A program made the position numbers and the translations under genes. 64,000 nucleotides of DNA from positions 130,128,414 through 130,192,413 of the forward strand of contig CM057824.1 of assembly GCA_030068075.1 (NCBI GenBank), in the 5' to 3' direction. Position 1 is the first letter of the stretch; each line of letters begins with the position of its first letter. This document shows positions 1 to 10,860 of this stretch, piece by piece. This stretch comes from Paguma larvata. Lineage: Eukaryota; Chordata; Mammalia; Carnivora; Viverridae. The notes under the pieces were generated by a model. It ran no database searches and had not been told where the DNA came from. It was given only the letters and a program-made list of their open reading frames with translations.

Positions 1-1294
1 AGGAATGGGGCTATTTACATCCAGAGGAAAAGAAATCTTTTTAAAATTTACATGATTTTATATATGGGCTAATCATATTCCTATGTAATGTCATACATTT
101 CTGAAACTAAGAGAATGCACGTCAATGCTTTTCATTTTTTATACTTCAGTTTATTTTGAAATTTAAGATATTATTTGAAATGTTTATATCTTTGTTCTCA
201 TTTTTGATCCTATGTTGCGGTTTTCACATCCTTCACTTGTAGAAAATATTAAAAGTAAGATGAGTCCTATAGGAGCTAGTGCTAGGGCTATCACAATTTT
301 AAAAGAATGAAATGCTTTGTATCCATTGGGAGAGAACCAGTCGGTGAGCTTCCCAGCTAGGTGCCTACTGATCTGGGCGCCTCAGTCTTCTCAAGACCTC
401 ACAGACTTGTATGTGATCTGACTACTACAAGTTAGTTTGTGACTCACAGGAAGCCAGTAAGATCTTATTTTAGAGCTGAGGCTAGTGCCCATTCTGATTA
501 TGTTATTCTGAATGACATATTGGTTAAGAGATTGAAAAAAAAAATGCAGCTAAATGCGGAAAAAATGCTAGGAATTTTCTTACCTTTATGTCCCATACTC
601 TGTCCACACTAGCGTTTTGCTTTTATCGTGCTCAATTCTCTCAGGCCTCAAGGTCTAAGTGATTGCTTTTTCTTCTTTCTAGAATTAAACCAACCCTCTC
701 TAGAGGCATCATTCCACTCTGTCCAAAGATAGCTTTCCCTAGGAGAGTCTCTCGTTTTGGATCTTTGATTTCTGACCATTTTTAAGGCTCACCCTTTCCC
801 TTCCTCTTTTCTCCACATCTGGACAAGCTGATAAGAAAGGCCGGCTGGTATCAGTAGGACTTTCAAACCACTGCAACCCCATTTCTGTGCGCAGGAACCT
901 TCTCACGATCCCAGTCACGCCCCGAGCAAGTCCCCTTACCTTGCTCTCTCAAGCCATTTTAGATCAATTTGAGAGGACTGCTTTGCTCTCAGAGAGCCTC
1001 ATCATGTAGATAAAACCTTCCATTTCCTTTTGGTATATATGTGGCTCCATCAGTCTTGACATCGGAACCACATTTTGGATAGCAGTTTGTCTTGTTCCTA
1101 AAGATGCTTATACCTCTTCTTTTTCTTGTCTCAGCTGGAATAGCATCTTTTCCGAAAAGTTATGAACAGCCTAGGGAGTATCTCCCACCCCTATACTACA
1201 CAGTTATGAAATAATATTCCATAAAATGTATAATTTTCCCTTCAAAATTCATGTACAAATTTGCAATTACTATTTTTATCTATTTATGTGCCTA

Positions 1295-1295
<1 letters not shown>
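1..1295. other. Unassigned AT-rich non-coding sequence
   Basis: No repeat family, exon-like open frame or RNA gene is recognised here. The composition is AT-rich with T-rich tracts, and there is no open frame longer than 60 codons. Very old repeat remnants could be present but cannot be identified by eye. Confidence 0.5.
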
Positions 1296-1297
<2 letters not shown>

Positions 1298-1352
<55 letters not shown>

Positions 1353-1360
1353 CATATATA
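1298..1360. repeat. (TA)n microsatellite
   Basis: An essentially pure TA dinucleotide run of about 48 bp (1299-1346) is followed by a degenerate ACACATACATATATA tail. It is self-complementary and so could extrude a cruciform. Length polymorphism between individuals is expected. Confidence 0.95.
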
Positions 1361-1479
1361 GTATCTCTTTCTTCTTATGTCTAACCAGGAACTCAGGATC
1401 TTACTGGCCTTAATACAACTTCAAAAATGTCTTCCAAATGGGAACCTCCTCTGTACTTCCTGAAGTAAGACTTAGACTA

Positions 1480-2130
1480 CTTCTCTCTAGTTTACTAAGG
1501 CGGTTACCTAATTGGTCTTCCTTATTCACAGCCTTCTGATCACCATTCAGAGTTTTGCTAAACTTTTCTCTATAAATTCTATTATGTCTTCCATTGGTCT
1601 AAAATTCTGTTATGGTTCATCATATTTATATTCATTCTACTTGCTCCACCTTTAACAATATCTGAGTCTTGTACTATTTTTAAGTAAAAATACATGCCTA
1701 CTTTAAGGCTTTTAATCCACAGCTTTTCCATGGCCTGCAAGGACCTAAATAACCAGGCCCCTACTGACCTTTTGGTACTCAACTCACACTGCCCTCCCTT
1801 AAGTTTCAGCCACATCAGCCACCTTTCAGTGTCTGAGCTGTGCAAAGCTTCCTTCAGCGAAGGTATCTACAGCAGTTCTTTACTTTGCTCCGGAAGTTCT
1901 TCACATTTCCATATGGCCAAGTTCTTCAACTGTCACCTGCTCAAAGTAGCCTTCCTTAACTTCCCAATCGAAAATAGCACCATCCTTCACTCTCCTAGGA
2001 CCTTGATCTATTTTCTTCATATCGGAAATTTCATTTCAAACTGTCTTTATTCTAAATATTTTAATAAGTGTTCTCTGATTCATCTCTTTTATCAAGTAGG
2101 TGATAAGCATCATAAGAGTAGAGACTTACC
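1480..2130 (+). mobile_element. L2 LINE 3' region, ancient
   Basis: The stretch from about 1720 follows the L2 pattern by eye: a phrase on naming the product class, then a chain of CT-rich clauses such as GTCACCTGCTCAAAGTAGCC and CCTTCCTTAACTTCCCAATC. These match the L2 wording usually seen as TGTCACCTTCTCAGAGAGGCC followed by TTCCCTGACC. A 171-codon open frame (1694-2209, plus strand) runs through it but matches no protein I recognise and is best seen as chance. The 5' limit is uncertain. Confidence 0.6.
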
Positions 2131-2330
2131 CTATTTACAGTTATATCCTAACACAACATGGGTAATATATACCGAAATCACAATAAAGAGATGTTCAGTA
2201 AAAGATTAATATATGAATTCAAATTTCTGAACATGATTGAAAGAAATCCTCAAACGGGAAAGAGCTCTTCAGGTTGCCACTTGAGAGTCCATGTGGCAGT
2301 ATCCTTATTATTCTAACTTACCCTTTTTCC

Positions 2331-2549
2331 GAGCATCTGGGTGGCTCAGTCAGTTAAGGGTCCAACTTGGGCTCAGGTCATGATCCCATGGTTCCTGAGT
2401 TTGAGCCCTGCATCAAGCTCTGTGCTGACAGCTCAGAGCCTGGAATCTGCTTCAGATTCTGTGTCTCCCTTTCTCTCTGCCCTTCCCCAGCTCGTCCCCT
2501 TCCTCTATCTCTCTCTGTCTAAAAAATAAATAAACGTTAATTTTTTTAA
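2331..2549 (+). mobile_element. CAN-SINE (SINEC, felid type), full length
   Basis: Head GAGCATCTGGGTGGCTCAGT, tRNA-like body with B-box-like GAGTTTGAGCCC, the felid segment GTGCTGACAGCTCAGAGCC, a CT-rich tract and an AAATAAATAAA tail are all visible. Target-site duplication TTACCC(T/A)TTTTCC lies at 2318-2330 and 2550-2562, which fixes both ends. Open frames inside it are not genes. Confidence 0.95.
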
Positions 2550-2562
2550 TTACCCATTTTCC

Positions 2563-3396
2563 ACGTGAGTATTCAAAAGCAATACAGAGAAGTATACTTT
2601 GTGAAATCCAACATTTGCTTTTTGTTTGATTTTTTCAAAACAGCGAAAATACTATATTGTTTTCAAATTGTCATTACATTTTAAGATATATTTTAACTGT
2701 TGACTGGCCCAGTGTAAAGTTTTACTATTCATATTGACTGAGTAGTAAGTTGACATAATTGACATATTGCTTCACATCCCCTTTGCATTATTAGAGAACA
2801 AAACATTATATCACAGAGATTGGAAATTTTGGATTGTTTCCATTTAAATATTAATTTTTTAAAATCAATACCAGTGAAATTGTTATATTTAGTAATTTTT
2901 TCTTAACAAGAACATGATATAGTGTGTTTCTAAGAGATCCTGAACTCTACCATTGAGCTTACTCTTTAAGTCAGTTGTTGATGGTATGTTGGATATGCAT
3001 TTAATGCATTTTACATATTTTTTAAATATCTAGCTATAATACTCTGGGATGGGAAACTCACAGAAATGATGTGACTTTATGTTTTTACATGCATGAAACT
3101 ATTAGACATTTCAGATATTGCAATGTCCTTTATAAAACTATCATTCAATGTCTTAGAGGAAAACAATAAAATACTTTTCTTTTATCTTCTATCCGTAATT
3201 CAGTGATCTATCCTAAATATGTGTTCTACATACCAACATATGTGGAAGATGCTTCTATAGGATGCATAATTTATGAACAAATTTAAGCAGATATTGCACA
3301 TGGGATGCTTAATATTATTAAAAGGGATACAAAATAAGCAAAACTCTTAGAAAAATAAAAATTCTTTCATATTATCTATCACCAAATATTAAATCA
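2563..3396. other. Unassigned non-coding sequence
   Basis: AT-rich sequence without a recognised repeat or open frame. Its only neighbours are the SINEs on either side. Confidence 0.5.
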
Positions 3397-3410
3397 CTAC
3401 TAAGTTATTT

Positions 3411-3608
3411 TATTTCTTTATATTTTTATGTTTATTTATTTTGAGGCAGAGAAACCATGAGTAGAGGAGGGACAGAGAGAGAGAGAGAGAGAGAGAGAGA
3501 ATCCCAAGCTGACAGCACAGAGCCCATTCTATTTTACCAACCCCAAGATTACAACCTGACATGAAATCAAGAGCCAGACACTTAGCCGACTGAGCCACCC
3601 AGGTACCC
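3411..3608 (-). mobile_element. CAN-SINE, antisense, diverged
   Basis: Reads in reverse: the T-rich tail (TTTATTTATTTT), a GA run of about 24 bp, GCTGACAGCACAGAGCCC, then CTGAGCCACCCAGGTACCCC at the head end. Target-site duplication CTA(C/T)TAAGTTATT lies at about 3398-3409 and 3609-3621. The body is shortened relative to other copies, suggesting an internal deletion. Confidence 0.92.
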
Positions 3609-3621
3609 CTATTAAGTTATT

Positions 3622-4846
3622 AAAAAATGCAAAACAGGTTTTTCTTTTATTCTCTTTTAACCATTCTACAATTCTAACAGATTATACATTTTTAAAGTTT
3701 ACATTATGTACTTTGTTCTTGGCAATCAAATGCATCTTTTCAAAAGATGTATTGGTCTTATAAGCAAATGTATTGCTTTAGGAAGGATGTTTGAAAAAGC
3801 ATCAAGGAGGAAATGACTTCCACAGAGAGAATTGCTAAAATCTGTCAGGTAAAGTTTGGGTTAATGCACTGAATTCCCTAATATCCCATAGACGTGTATT
3901 AAACAGAAATGAAGCATGTCAAGTAAAAGGAGAAATACATCTTAAGAGAATAATTAGTAATAACCTCTAGTTACATTTTTGCAGATCCTAATATTTACAA
4001 AGGAAACCTTATGAGTTGACATTACTAAGAATTAAAGTAGTGTATCATGAGGTAAGTGGAACAAATACAGATGTTTCGTTGCATTTCATTCATCTTAATT
4101 TTGCTTTTGACAGATTCCCATTAAATGCTAAAAGATTGGCTAAATGTTTAGATAGTTGGAAAAAGCTATCCTTTAAAACAATTATTCTCAAGATTGCTGA
4201 TAATTTTAAATGGAGAAGATAATAGAGAAATGTAATACATATAGTCATTGAATGGGTTTTCTTGTATGTTCATAGAATATATGAGGGCGGGGACACGTAT
4301 TGAAGAGACAGAAAAGATGTTGGCAGATTTTCCACTTATATGCCTATCTCAGCTCTTCTGTCAATCAGGAAACTTGAATGTAAAGAAACAACAACAACAG
4401 TAAAAAAAAAAAAAAAAAACACCTCTTTTTAGCAATTTTAAATAAAGACAAGGTTTTTTGAAGATACTCACAAATCTTGGAAATCTTCCTCTTAGAATTA
4501 TACCTGGGTTGCTTAGCAAATGAAACATCTGACGGCCCGTCTCTTTATCTTTTACTCTGGGGCCATGTGGTCTTTTTCCATTCTGTTCTCTTTTCAGTCT
4601 CATCTCTATATACCACTTTCGTTTGGAGAAGTTTTACCTTCTACACTGGAGAATGTGGTTTGTATGTGGCTTAGGAAAGGGACTTCATCACCTTTAAGGG
4701 GCCCTACGGTCTCACTGTGCTTCCTGACTCCAAATCTCCATGTTATCTGGTCAGATGCTGTGTGTTCTCTCATTCAGAATGCCATCTGCCTTCCTTTTTC
4801 AATTTCCTTCCTCTACTATAGAGATTGAAAAGTCAAGAACATAATT
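3622..4846. other. Unassigned non-coding sequence with an A-run
   Basis: No repeat family recognised. An interrupted A-run lies at about 4401-4419, possibly the tail of an old retroposon whose body I could not identify. Overlapping frames at 4361-4828 on both strands show no protein-like composition. Confidence 0.45.
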
Positions 4847-4860
4847 TCTCGCTTTCTTTT

Positions 4861-5072
4861 CTTTTTTTTTTGTTTACTTATTTTTGAGAGAGAGAGAGCA
4901 TGCACATGCATGTGCCCACAAGCGGAGGATGGGCAGAGAGGGGACAGAGGATCTGACGTGGGTGCCATGCTGACAGCAGAGAGCCCATGCAGAGCTCAAA
5001 CTCACAAACTGTGAGATCATGACTTGAGACAAAGTCAGACACTTAACTGACGGAACCACTGAAGCAAACCAC
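4861..5072 (-). mobile_element. CAN-SINE, antisense
   Basis: Reverse-oriented tail (TTTACTTATTTTTGAGAGAG), CCATGCTGACAGCAGAGAGC and the degraded head GACGGAACCACTGAAGC. Target-site duplication T(C/A)TCGCT(T/C)TCTTTT lies at 4847-4860 and 5073-5086. Confidence 0.93.
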
Positions 5073-5086
5073 TATCGCTCTCTTTT

Positions 5087-5774
5087 ATTGTAAGGGCTGC
5101 CATGTAACCCAAGGAAACACAAAATGAAATCTAACTGGAATTGATTGAGAAAAACTTTGCTTTTAGAGAAAGGCATTTTTACTTCCTATTTCTCCTTCTT
5201 CTTATCTGAAATGCAAACATAATGCTAGGTAGGGCTAGAGCCTTCAGACATTGCTAAGGGACACTTCCAGTTTGAGTCAATAATTTCTCTGTGACTCAAT
5301 TATTTGTAGCTAGAGAATTGTGTTCTTATACTACATAGGACTTCTTTATTTAAGCTCTGGGCAGAGTAGAAATAGATGTAAGTAGAAAAGAAATGGTAGC
5401 TATCACTAATAAACTCAACGTCCGTGATCATTTTTCTTTGGTCCTGCAGACATCATTGATCATATACCAGTTTGTAAATGACAATAATGATATTCTGTCA
5501 ACAATATGAGATTGCACATATTATATTATTGGGAACATAGTGTTTTTAAAGAGAAAGTCTGATAAAATACTAATTAGGAAAGAGATTGGTAGTGCAAAAA
5601 TTCCATACTTTGCTTTTCTGTATATCAGTGTAAGTCTTGTGAACTGCAGAACATTAAACCCATAGGTGCAAAATTAAAGTCACCACAATGATTAATCCAT
5701 TGGAAATTTGCTTGGAACTCAAATATAATTTTTGGATTCTAAGAAAACATAATCCATCCATATATTTAACATTT
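5087..5774. other. Unassigned non-coding sequence
   Basis: No recognised repeat, RNA gene or open frame. It may hold unidentified old repeat fragments. Confidence 0.45.
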
Positions 5775-6290
5775 ACTGACAACTGATAATAACCCATTCT
5801 CTGTGCTTATTGACTTGGTCTCTGCCCTGAAGGAGTTGTTTAGTAATAGAAACAAAAATACATCATTAATAATGATATTATAAACATTATACTAATAGTA
5901 CGGTTAATCACAATAAAGTAATTCATTTTATGTGCATATCAAAAAACGTCTACAGAAACACATTTGAATTGACTTCCCAAGGTATAAAGAATCATGGGAT
6001 AGAATAGTGGTGGGTCAGGGAGATGGTCAGCAAAGGCATTCTGGACAAAAGCAATCACATGAATAAGGCCTAGTGACCTGATGTTACTCTAAGCGGTAAG
6101 GACCTGGATTCATTTTTCACCTCTATGTTAGACCGAAAGTTAGGGAGTGACAGAAGAGCAGCTGGAAAATTAGGCTGATGCTAGACTGCCAAATGAAGAT
6201 CTTGCTGAAGAGGGATAACTTTTTTTTTTTTTCTGTTGGCAGTGGGGAGCATTAGAGACTTTAAAAATTGCAAGAGACCTAAACAGATCA
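5775..6290 (-). mobile_element. L2 LINE 3' region, ancient, antisense
   Basis: Diagnostic wording in the forward direction, which is antisense to L2: GTCTCTGCCCTGAAGGAGTT, then GGTCAGCAAAGGCATTCTGG, GTAAGGACCTGGATT and AGTGGGGAGCATTAGAGACT. These occur in the order expected from the familiar antisense L2 text (tail count, gain in animals' old LINEs). A 13-bp T-run at about 6221-6233 interrupts it. Family call made by eye. Confidence 0.55.
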
Positions 6291-6976
6291 AAGCTTTTAG
6301 AAAAGGACTGTGTTAGTCATTTGCTTTAAGTTTCATTCACTGCCTCGTCGCTGCTCTTCTTGTCCTAACAGTAGAGGCTGCACACTTTTCCCAGACTTCC
6401 TTGTGTATTCACTTCTGACTGGAGTCACTCAATGCACTGGATTTGGGGATGGAAGGTAATTTGAAGAGTAGGTGTCTCTTGCACATTTCTTCCTCAGGCA
6501 GTGTCTCTGGCAGCCTCTTCTGCATTGCCAGCCCTCACCACACCGACTATGTTTCTGTGGCCCCAGATCCTGCCACGTACATCTGTTCTGGCCACTCCAT
6601 TCACTACGAGTTCTAACTCCTGAAACTGGTACCCCTACCTCTTCCCTTTGTGGCTTCAACTCTAAGAGTGATAGTAGCCTCTGGTAGTTGTTAAATTGGA
6701 GATTTCTTCATTCTTCCCTAATTACCCTTTTTCTGTTATAAAATTCTGGAATTTTCCATATTAAAGTCCATCCATTGAAATACCTGGCATGAATTTGTTG
6801 ACCTGACTGTACCCTGATAAATTAAAAAAAAAATTAGGATAGCTCTGGAAGGAAATAGGTTTAAATTCCTTGTCATCACTTTTAAATGCCTTTGAATAGG
6901 TAATATAATAAGCAATACCTTACTTGAAATTATTATCATGAGAATGACCCCAATGAGAAGTTGGGCATTTAATCAT
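6291..6976. other. Unassigned non-coding sequence
   Basis: Overlapping open frames on both strands (6429-6687, 71-76 codons) are mutually exclusive and match no family I know. They sit in a locally more GC-rich patch with no splice or promoter context. Confidence 0.45.
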
Positions 6977-6977
6977 G

Positions 6978-7181
6978 GTGCCTGGGTGGCTCGATCGGTT
7001 AAGCGTTTGACTTTTGCTCAGGTCATTTTTCACAGTCCATAAGTTGGAGCCCTGCATCAGGATCTGTGCTGACAGCTCAGAGCCTGGAGCCTGCTCCGAT
7101 TCTGTGTCTCCTTCTCTCTCTGCCCCACCTCCACTCATGCTCTATCTCTCTCTGTATCTCAAAAATAAATACACATTTTTA

Positions 7182-7186
<5 letters not shown>
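6978..7186 (+). mobile_element. CAN-SINE (felid type)
   Basis: GGTGCCTGGGTGGCTCGATC head, GTGCTGACAGCTCAGAGCCT body, a CT-rich tract and an AAAAATAAATACACATTTTT tail. An AT microsatellite directly continues the tail, so a downstream target-site duplication cannot be read. Confidence 0.95.
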
Positions 7187-7218
<32 letters not shown>

Positions 7219-7243
7219 TATATTATATATACATACATATATT
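7187..7243. repeat. (AT)n microsatellite grown from a SINE tail
   Basis: Alternating TA with ACATA interruptions directly abuts the A-rich SINE tail, the usual seed for such arrays. Confidence 0.93.
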
Positions 7244-10060
7244 TATTTCTTTTTTTGCCAGTGTCTCCATTGGAGCCTTTGTACCTAACTTACATTTTAA
7301 TATCAACTGACACTACTTAAGAAATGTCAATGCAAACAACCAAAATAAGACTATCTTATTTCCTTGTTTTCTTCTTTGTATGTATTTCTTTTTCATATCA
7401 ATCTGCTTTTTACAGAGATCCAGAAAAAGCTTTAGAAACTTGTTTATAGTTTAGAACCTTAAAGTCATTAAAAATTTAATGGCTCAGTGGTTAAAACAGA
7501 CAAGTTACTTCAAGCTCACCTGGCTTTGTTTCCAAGACAAAAATATTTGTCCCAGTTGCAGTGCAGGTGTATATAAACACATCAGTAGTGACAACATATT
7601 TTGTGCTTATCTTTTAAGTCAGTGTTGTCACCACTGTATTTATAAAGTGAATTTAGGAGCTTTCCTACAGAGAAATCAGGTGAAGTTGACAGACAACAGG
7701 AAGAGAGCAATTTGTGCAAAGTTAGATATAATCAGTTAAAAAAGAATTTCTACTAACCATTTTGTTTCTATTAACTTTTATGAAATTGATTACGTATATG
7801 CTCATTCATAAACATTACTGGTATATAAAAGCATTTATATTAATCCTTGGATTAAAAAAATAGTATTTTTTTGCTTAAAATTACCTGTAAGTTTCTTAGA
7901 AAATGATATGACTCCCCTGTCCAATATTAACACACCTTCCTTCATATTATGTAAATTAAGATGCATTTGAGATAAATGTATAGTTTGGATAGATAGTAGG
8001 ATTGATAGATAAATCTATCTTCGTTAAACTTTATGTAATAATTTAATGCGAAATATAACTTTTAAAGTACTTTGGGAGTTCGTTTCATTTCCTAAAATAA
8101 TCTTCATCTGAGAGCACACAATAGAATATTAGAAATTTTAATCACATATGCTTTAGATTTCTGAGTTTATCAGTTAAAGATCCTCTTTGAAAAAAACCAT
8201 AAGATGTTCCAACCATTTCCACACATTGTCTTGATGCATACCCACCAAAACTGGTGGTACTTGGCTGCAAAGTTCCTTGAGCCTAGAACTTCTCATTTGG
8301 ACTCTGTTTGCATAAGATGATGATAATATTGACCAACCATCAGGGTATTTTCATTTTTCTTTTTCAATATCAATAATGGAATATTGGTTCATATATAATA
8401 ATCATATTCCAAGTTTCATGCCTTAGCAAAATAATGGACATTTGAAAAAGGTAACGTTTTGGTCCTGGTGCTTGACTGTAAAAGTTAGACAGATGTCCCC
8501 ACCTTCAGGCTTAAGTAATCCTGGTAAATTGTGCACCAATAAAAAGAGAAGAACTTAACTGACATATCATAAATCCTCAAAATGTGCTCTAAAAACATTA
8601 AATTGCTTATATGCACACTATATATATATACATATATATATATATCTGTATCTGTATCTATGCATTTTTCTGTATGTATTGTATGTATATAATTTACATA
8701 CAATTATATGTTCCATATGTATATAGAACTATATACTGTAGCCTATACATATAGGCTGTTCAATTTTCCTTTCCCAATCAGTTGACCCTGTTTATATTTT
8801 TCGAACTATGCACAGGAATCCTTCCATGCAGTTATAAAGACATGGTGAACTTTTCATGCCATCTGTAACAGTCATTTATCTTTAGAAAATTTTCTGGAAC
8901 TAAGAAATATCAATATTAATTCAATGATGAATATTTCAATACTAATAATGTTAACAGACTATTTCAATGATGGAACAGAGCTGCCTTGGGATCCCCTTTC
9001 CTCAACTGATTTAAAAATGATAACTATGTTTTTAATCACAAAGATATTTCAGACCAGTAGATATTTCTGTTTAAATATAAGAGTTTCCCTAACGGTCATT
9101 AGAGGAATCTGAGTAGACCTCTGCAGGTATGTACAAAAGCCAGCAGCTGTTTGTACACTGTGATTGATGAGGCACCGTAAATTATTATTCTCCAAAGGCA
9201 GTAGACCAGGGTTATTTCGTTCACTGGTACATGGCTGCAATTAACAGTGCCTAATAAAACATAGGTACTTAATCAAAACTTTTCGAATCGATGTGTAACA
9301 CAATTCCTCCAATTTCTGTCCCATAGTAGAATTTATGGCTGACATGAGTCAACACAGGTGGAGTCAGGGAGCCATAACTCCACTCTATTTGTGCTGACGT
9401 ATAATGGGCCATCAGTGACTTTGTCTTGAATCATCAGGAGATGGACATATAGACATGACAAGTATTATTTACCCCAAGTCACAGCTAAAGGGAAAAAAAA
9501 TCCCTCAAAACTACTTCATGATTTATTTGAAGGTAAATAAGTATTAAGGAAAGAATTTTTTTATTCTTAGTCTAGTGTTCCTTACATGACAGAAAACCAA
9601 TGTTCTCAAACCTTTTCAAATCAGAACATTAGAAAGTCAAGACCCCTATAGCCATAATTCTCTTGAATTTGAGCTTGAAGACTAAGGTGGATGTTTTTAC
9701 TTAAAAAATATCAGTTTTCTCTGTAAAAACAGGAACTCGTTATATGCTGGTGCTTTTCTTTCACAAATGTGTCTACTCTCTAGTACCAAACAGCATGTCC
9801 CCATCATTAGCAATTTCATGTTCATGAATTTACCTATTTGTTAAAAATGTATTTGTAATCCTAACTCAATACTTGGATTGTTTTGTGGTCATTTGTGGAC
9901 ATGCACATGCATTGAACAGTGAAAACTCTGTGACCTAATGCTCACGTTCCCAGGTGAGGTTAAACCTGGTTGTTTCAGTTTTCACATGGTAAACATGTCC
10001 ATTTGCGTTATAATTACTGCCACATTTCTTTCATTTTTCCGTCTTTTGTTGTTCTTGTTG
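7244..10060. other. Unassigned non-coding sequence
   Basis: About 2.8 kb without a confident repeat call or gene. It includes a TA-rich microsatellite at 8619-8645 and TATA/TGTA-rich sequence to about 8760. A 63-codon antisense frame (9049-9240) and an 86-codon sense frame (7479-7739) show no recognisable domain. Confidence 0.45.
8619..8660. repeat. TA-rich microsatellite
   Basis: Runs of TATATATATA are separated by CATA and followed by TCTGTATCTGTATC units. Confidence 0.8.
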
Positions 10061-10267
10061 ATGGTGATTCCAGCTGTTTAAGATGGCTCCTAAGTGTAGT
10101 GGTGAGGTATTTCCTAAATGCAATAAAGTATGATGCACCTTACAGAGAAAATAAGTACATTTAGGTAAGCTTCACTGAGTCATGAATTAATATGTTGGCT
10201 GTGAGTGCAGCATTAATGAATCAATGATATGTATTAAATAAGATATCTTTAAAAATAAATGCACATA

Positions 10268-10459
10268 GGGGCACCTGGGTGCCTCGGTCTATTGAGCTAC
10301 CATCTTTGGCTCAGGTCATGATCTCATGAGTTAGAGCCCCACATTGGGCTTGCTGCTGTCATCCTGTTAGCACAGAGTCTATTTCCAGTCCCCTATACCC
10401 CTCTATTTGCCTCTCCCCTGTTTGTACTCTCTCAAAAATAAAATAAACATTAAATTTTT
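10268..10459 (+). mobile_element. CAN-SINE, host of a second SINE
   Basis: GGGGCACCTGGGTGCCTCGG head, CTCAGGTCATGATCTCATGA and an AAAATAAAATAAACATTAAA tail. Its 15-bp target-site duplication AAATAAATGCACATA occurs at 10253-10267 and again at 10681-10695, beyond the second SINE. That shows this copy inserted first, into the Tigger fossil. Confidence 0.95.
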
Positions 10460-10657
10460 TTTAATGTTTATTTTTGAAAGAGAGAGACAGGTGTGAGTGG
10501 GGGAGGGTCAGAGAGAGAGGGAGACACAGAATCTGAGGCAGGCTCCGCTCTGGTATGTCAGCACAGAACCTAATAAGGGGCTTGAACTCAGGAAACGTGA
10601 GATTATGACCTGAGACAAAGTGAGAAGCTTAACTGACTGAGCCACACAGGCACCCCC
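10460..10657 (-). mobile_element. CAN-SINE nested in the tail of the preceding SINE
   Basis: Antisense copy beginning TAATGTTTATTTTTGAAAGA and ending GACTGAGCCACACAGGCACC. The tail of the first SINE (about AAATAAACATTAAA, 10440-10453) is echoed by AAAGTAAATATTAAA at 10658-10672, consistent with a target-site duplication. The pair is tail-to-tail and could fold as a long hairpin. Confidence 0.93.
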
Positions 10658-10860
10658 AAAGTAAATATTAAAAAAAAATAAAATAAATGCACATAAAACA
10701 AGGTTATATATTGATGTATTGATAAAATGTTTGACCAAAGTCTTCCAAAAACCCAATCCTGTATTTTCCCTAGGAATAAGGATTCGGTGTTCACTAATTC
10801 AGTGTTCATTGTGACTTTGTAGAACACAACTACTGTAGATAACTGGAATGGACTGTATAT

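Larger units (their letters stand above)
10061..10860 (+). mobile_element. Tigger-type DNA transposon fossil, split by two SINEs
   Basis: The left part (to 10267) reads AAGATGGCTCCTAAGTGTAG, then CCTTACAGAGAAAATAAGTA and GCATTAATGAATCAATGATA. In translation this resembles the helix-turn-helix start of a pogo/Tigger transposase, now out of frame. The right part (10681-10860) resumes with ATAAAACAAGGTTATATATT, AATCCTGTATTTTCCCTAGG and AATGGACTGTAT, in the same order as the Tigger text I recall. Two SINEs occupy the middle. It encodes no intact product. Confidence 0.6.

Noticed and set aside
1694..2209. 171-codon plus frame as a gene
   Set aside because: It lies in L2-like repeat sequence, has no recognised domain and no exon context.
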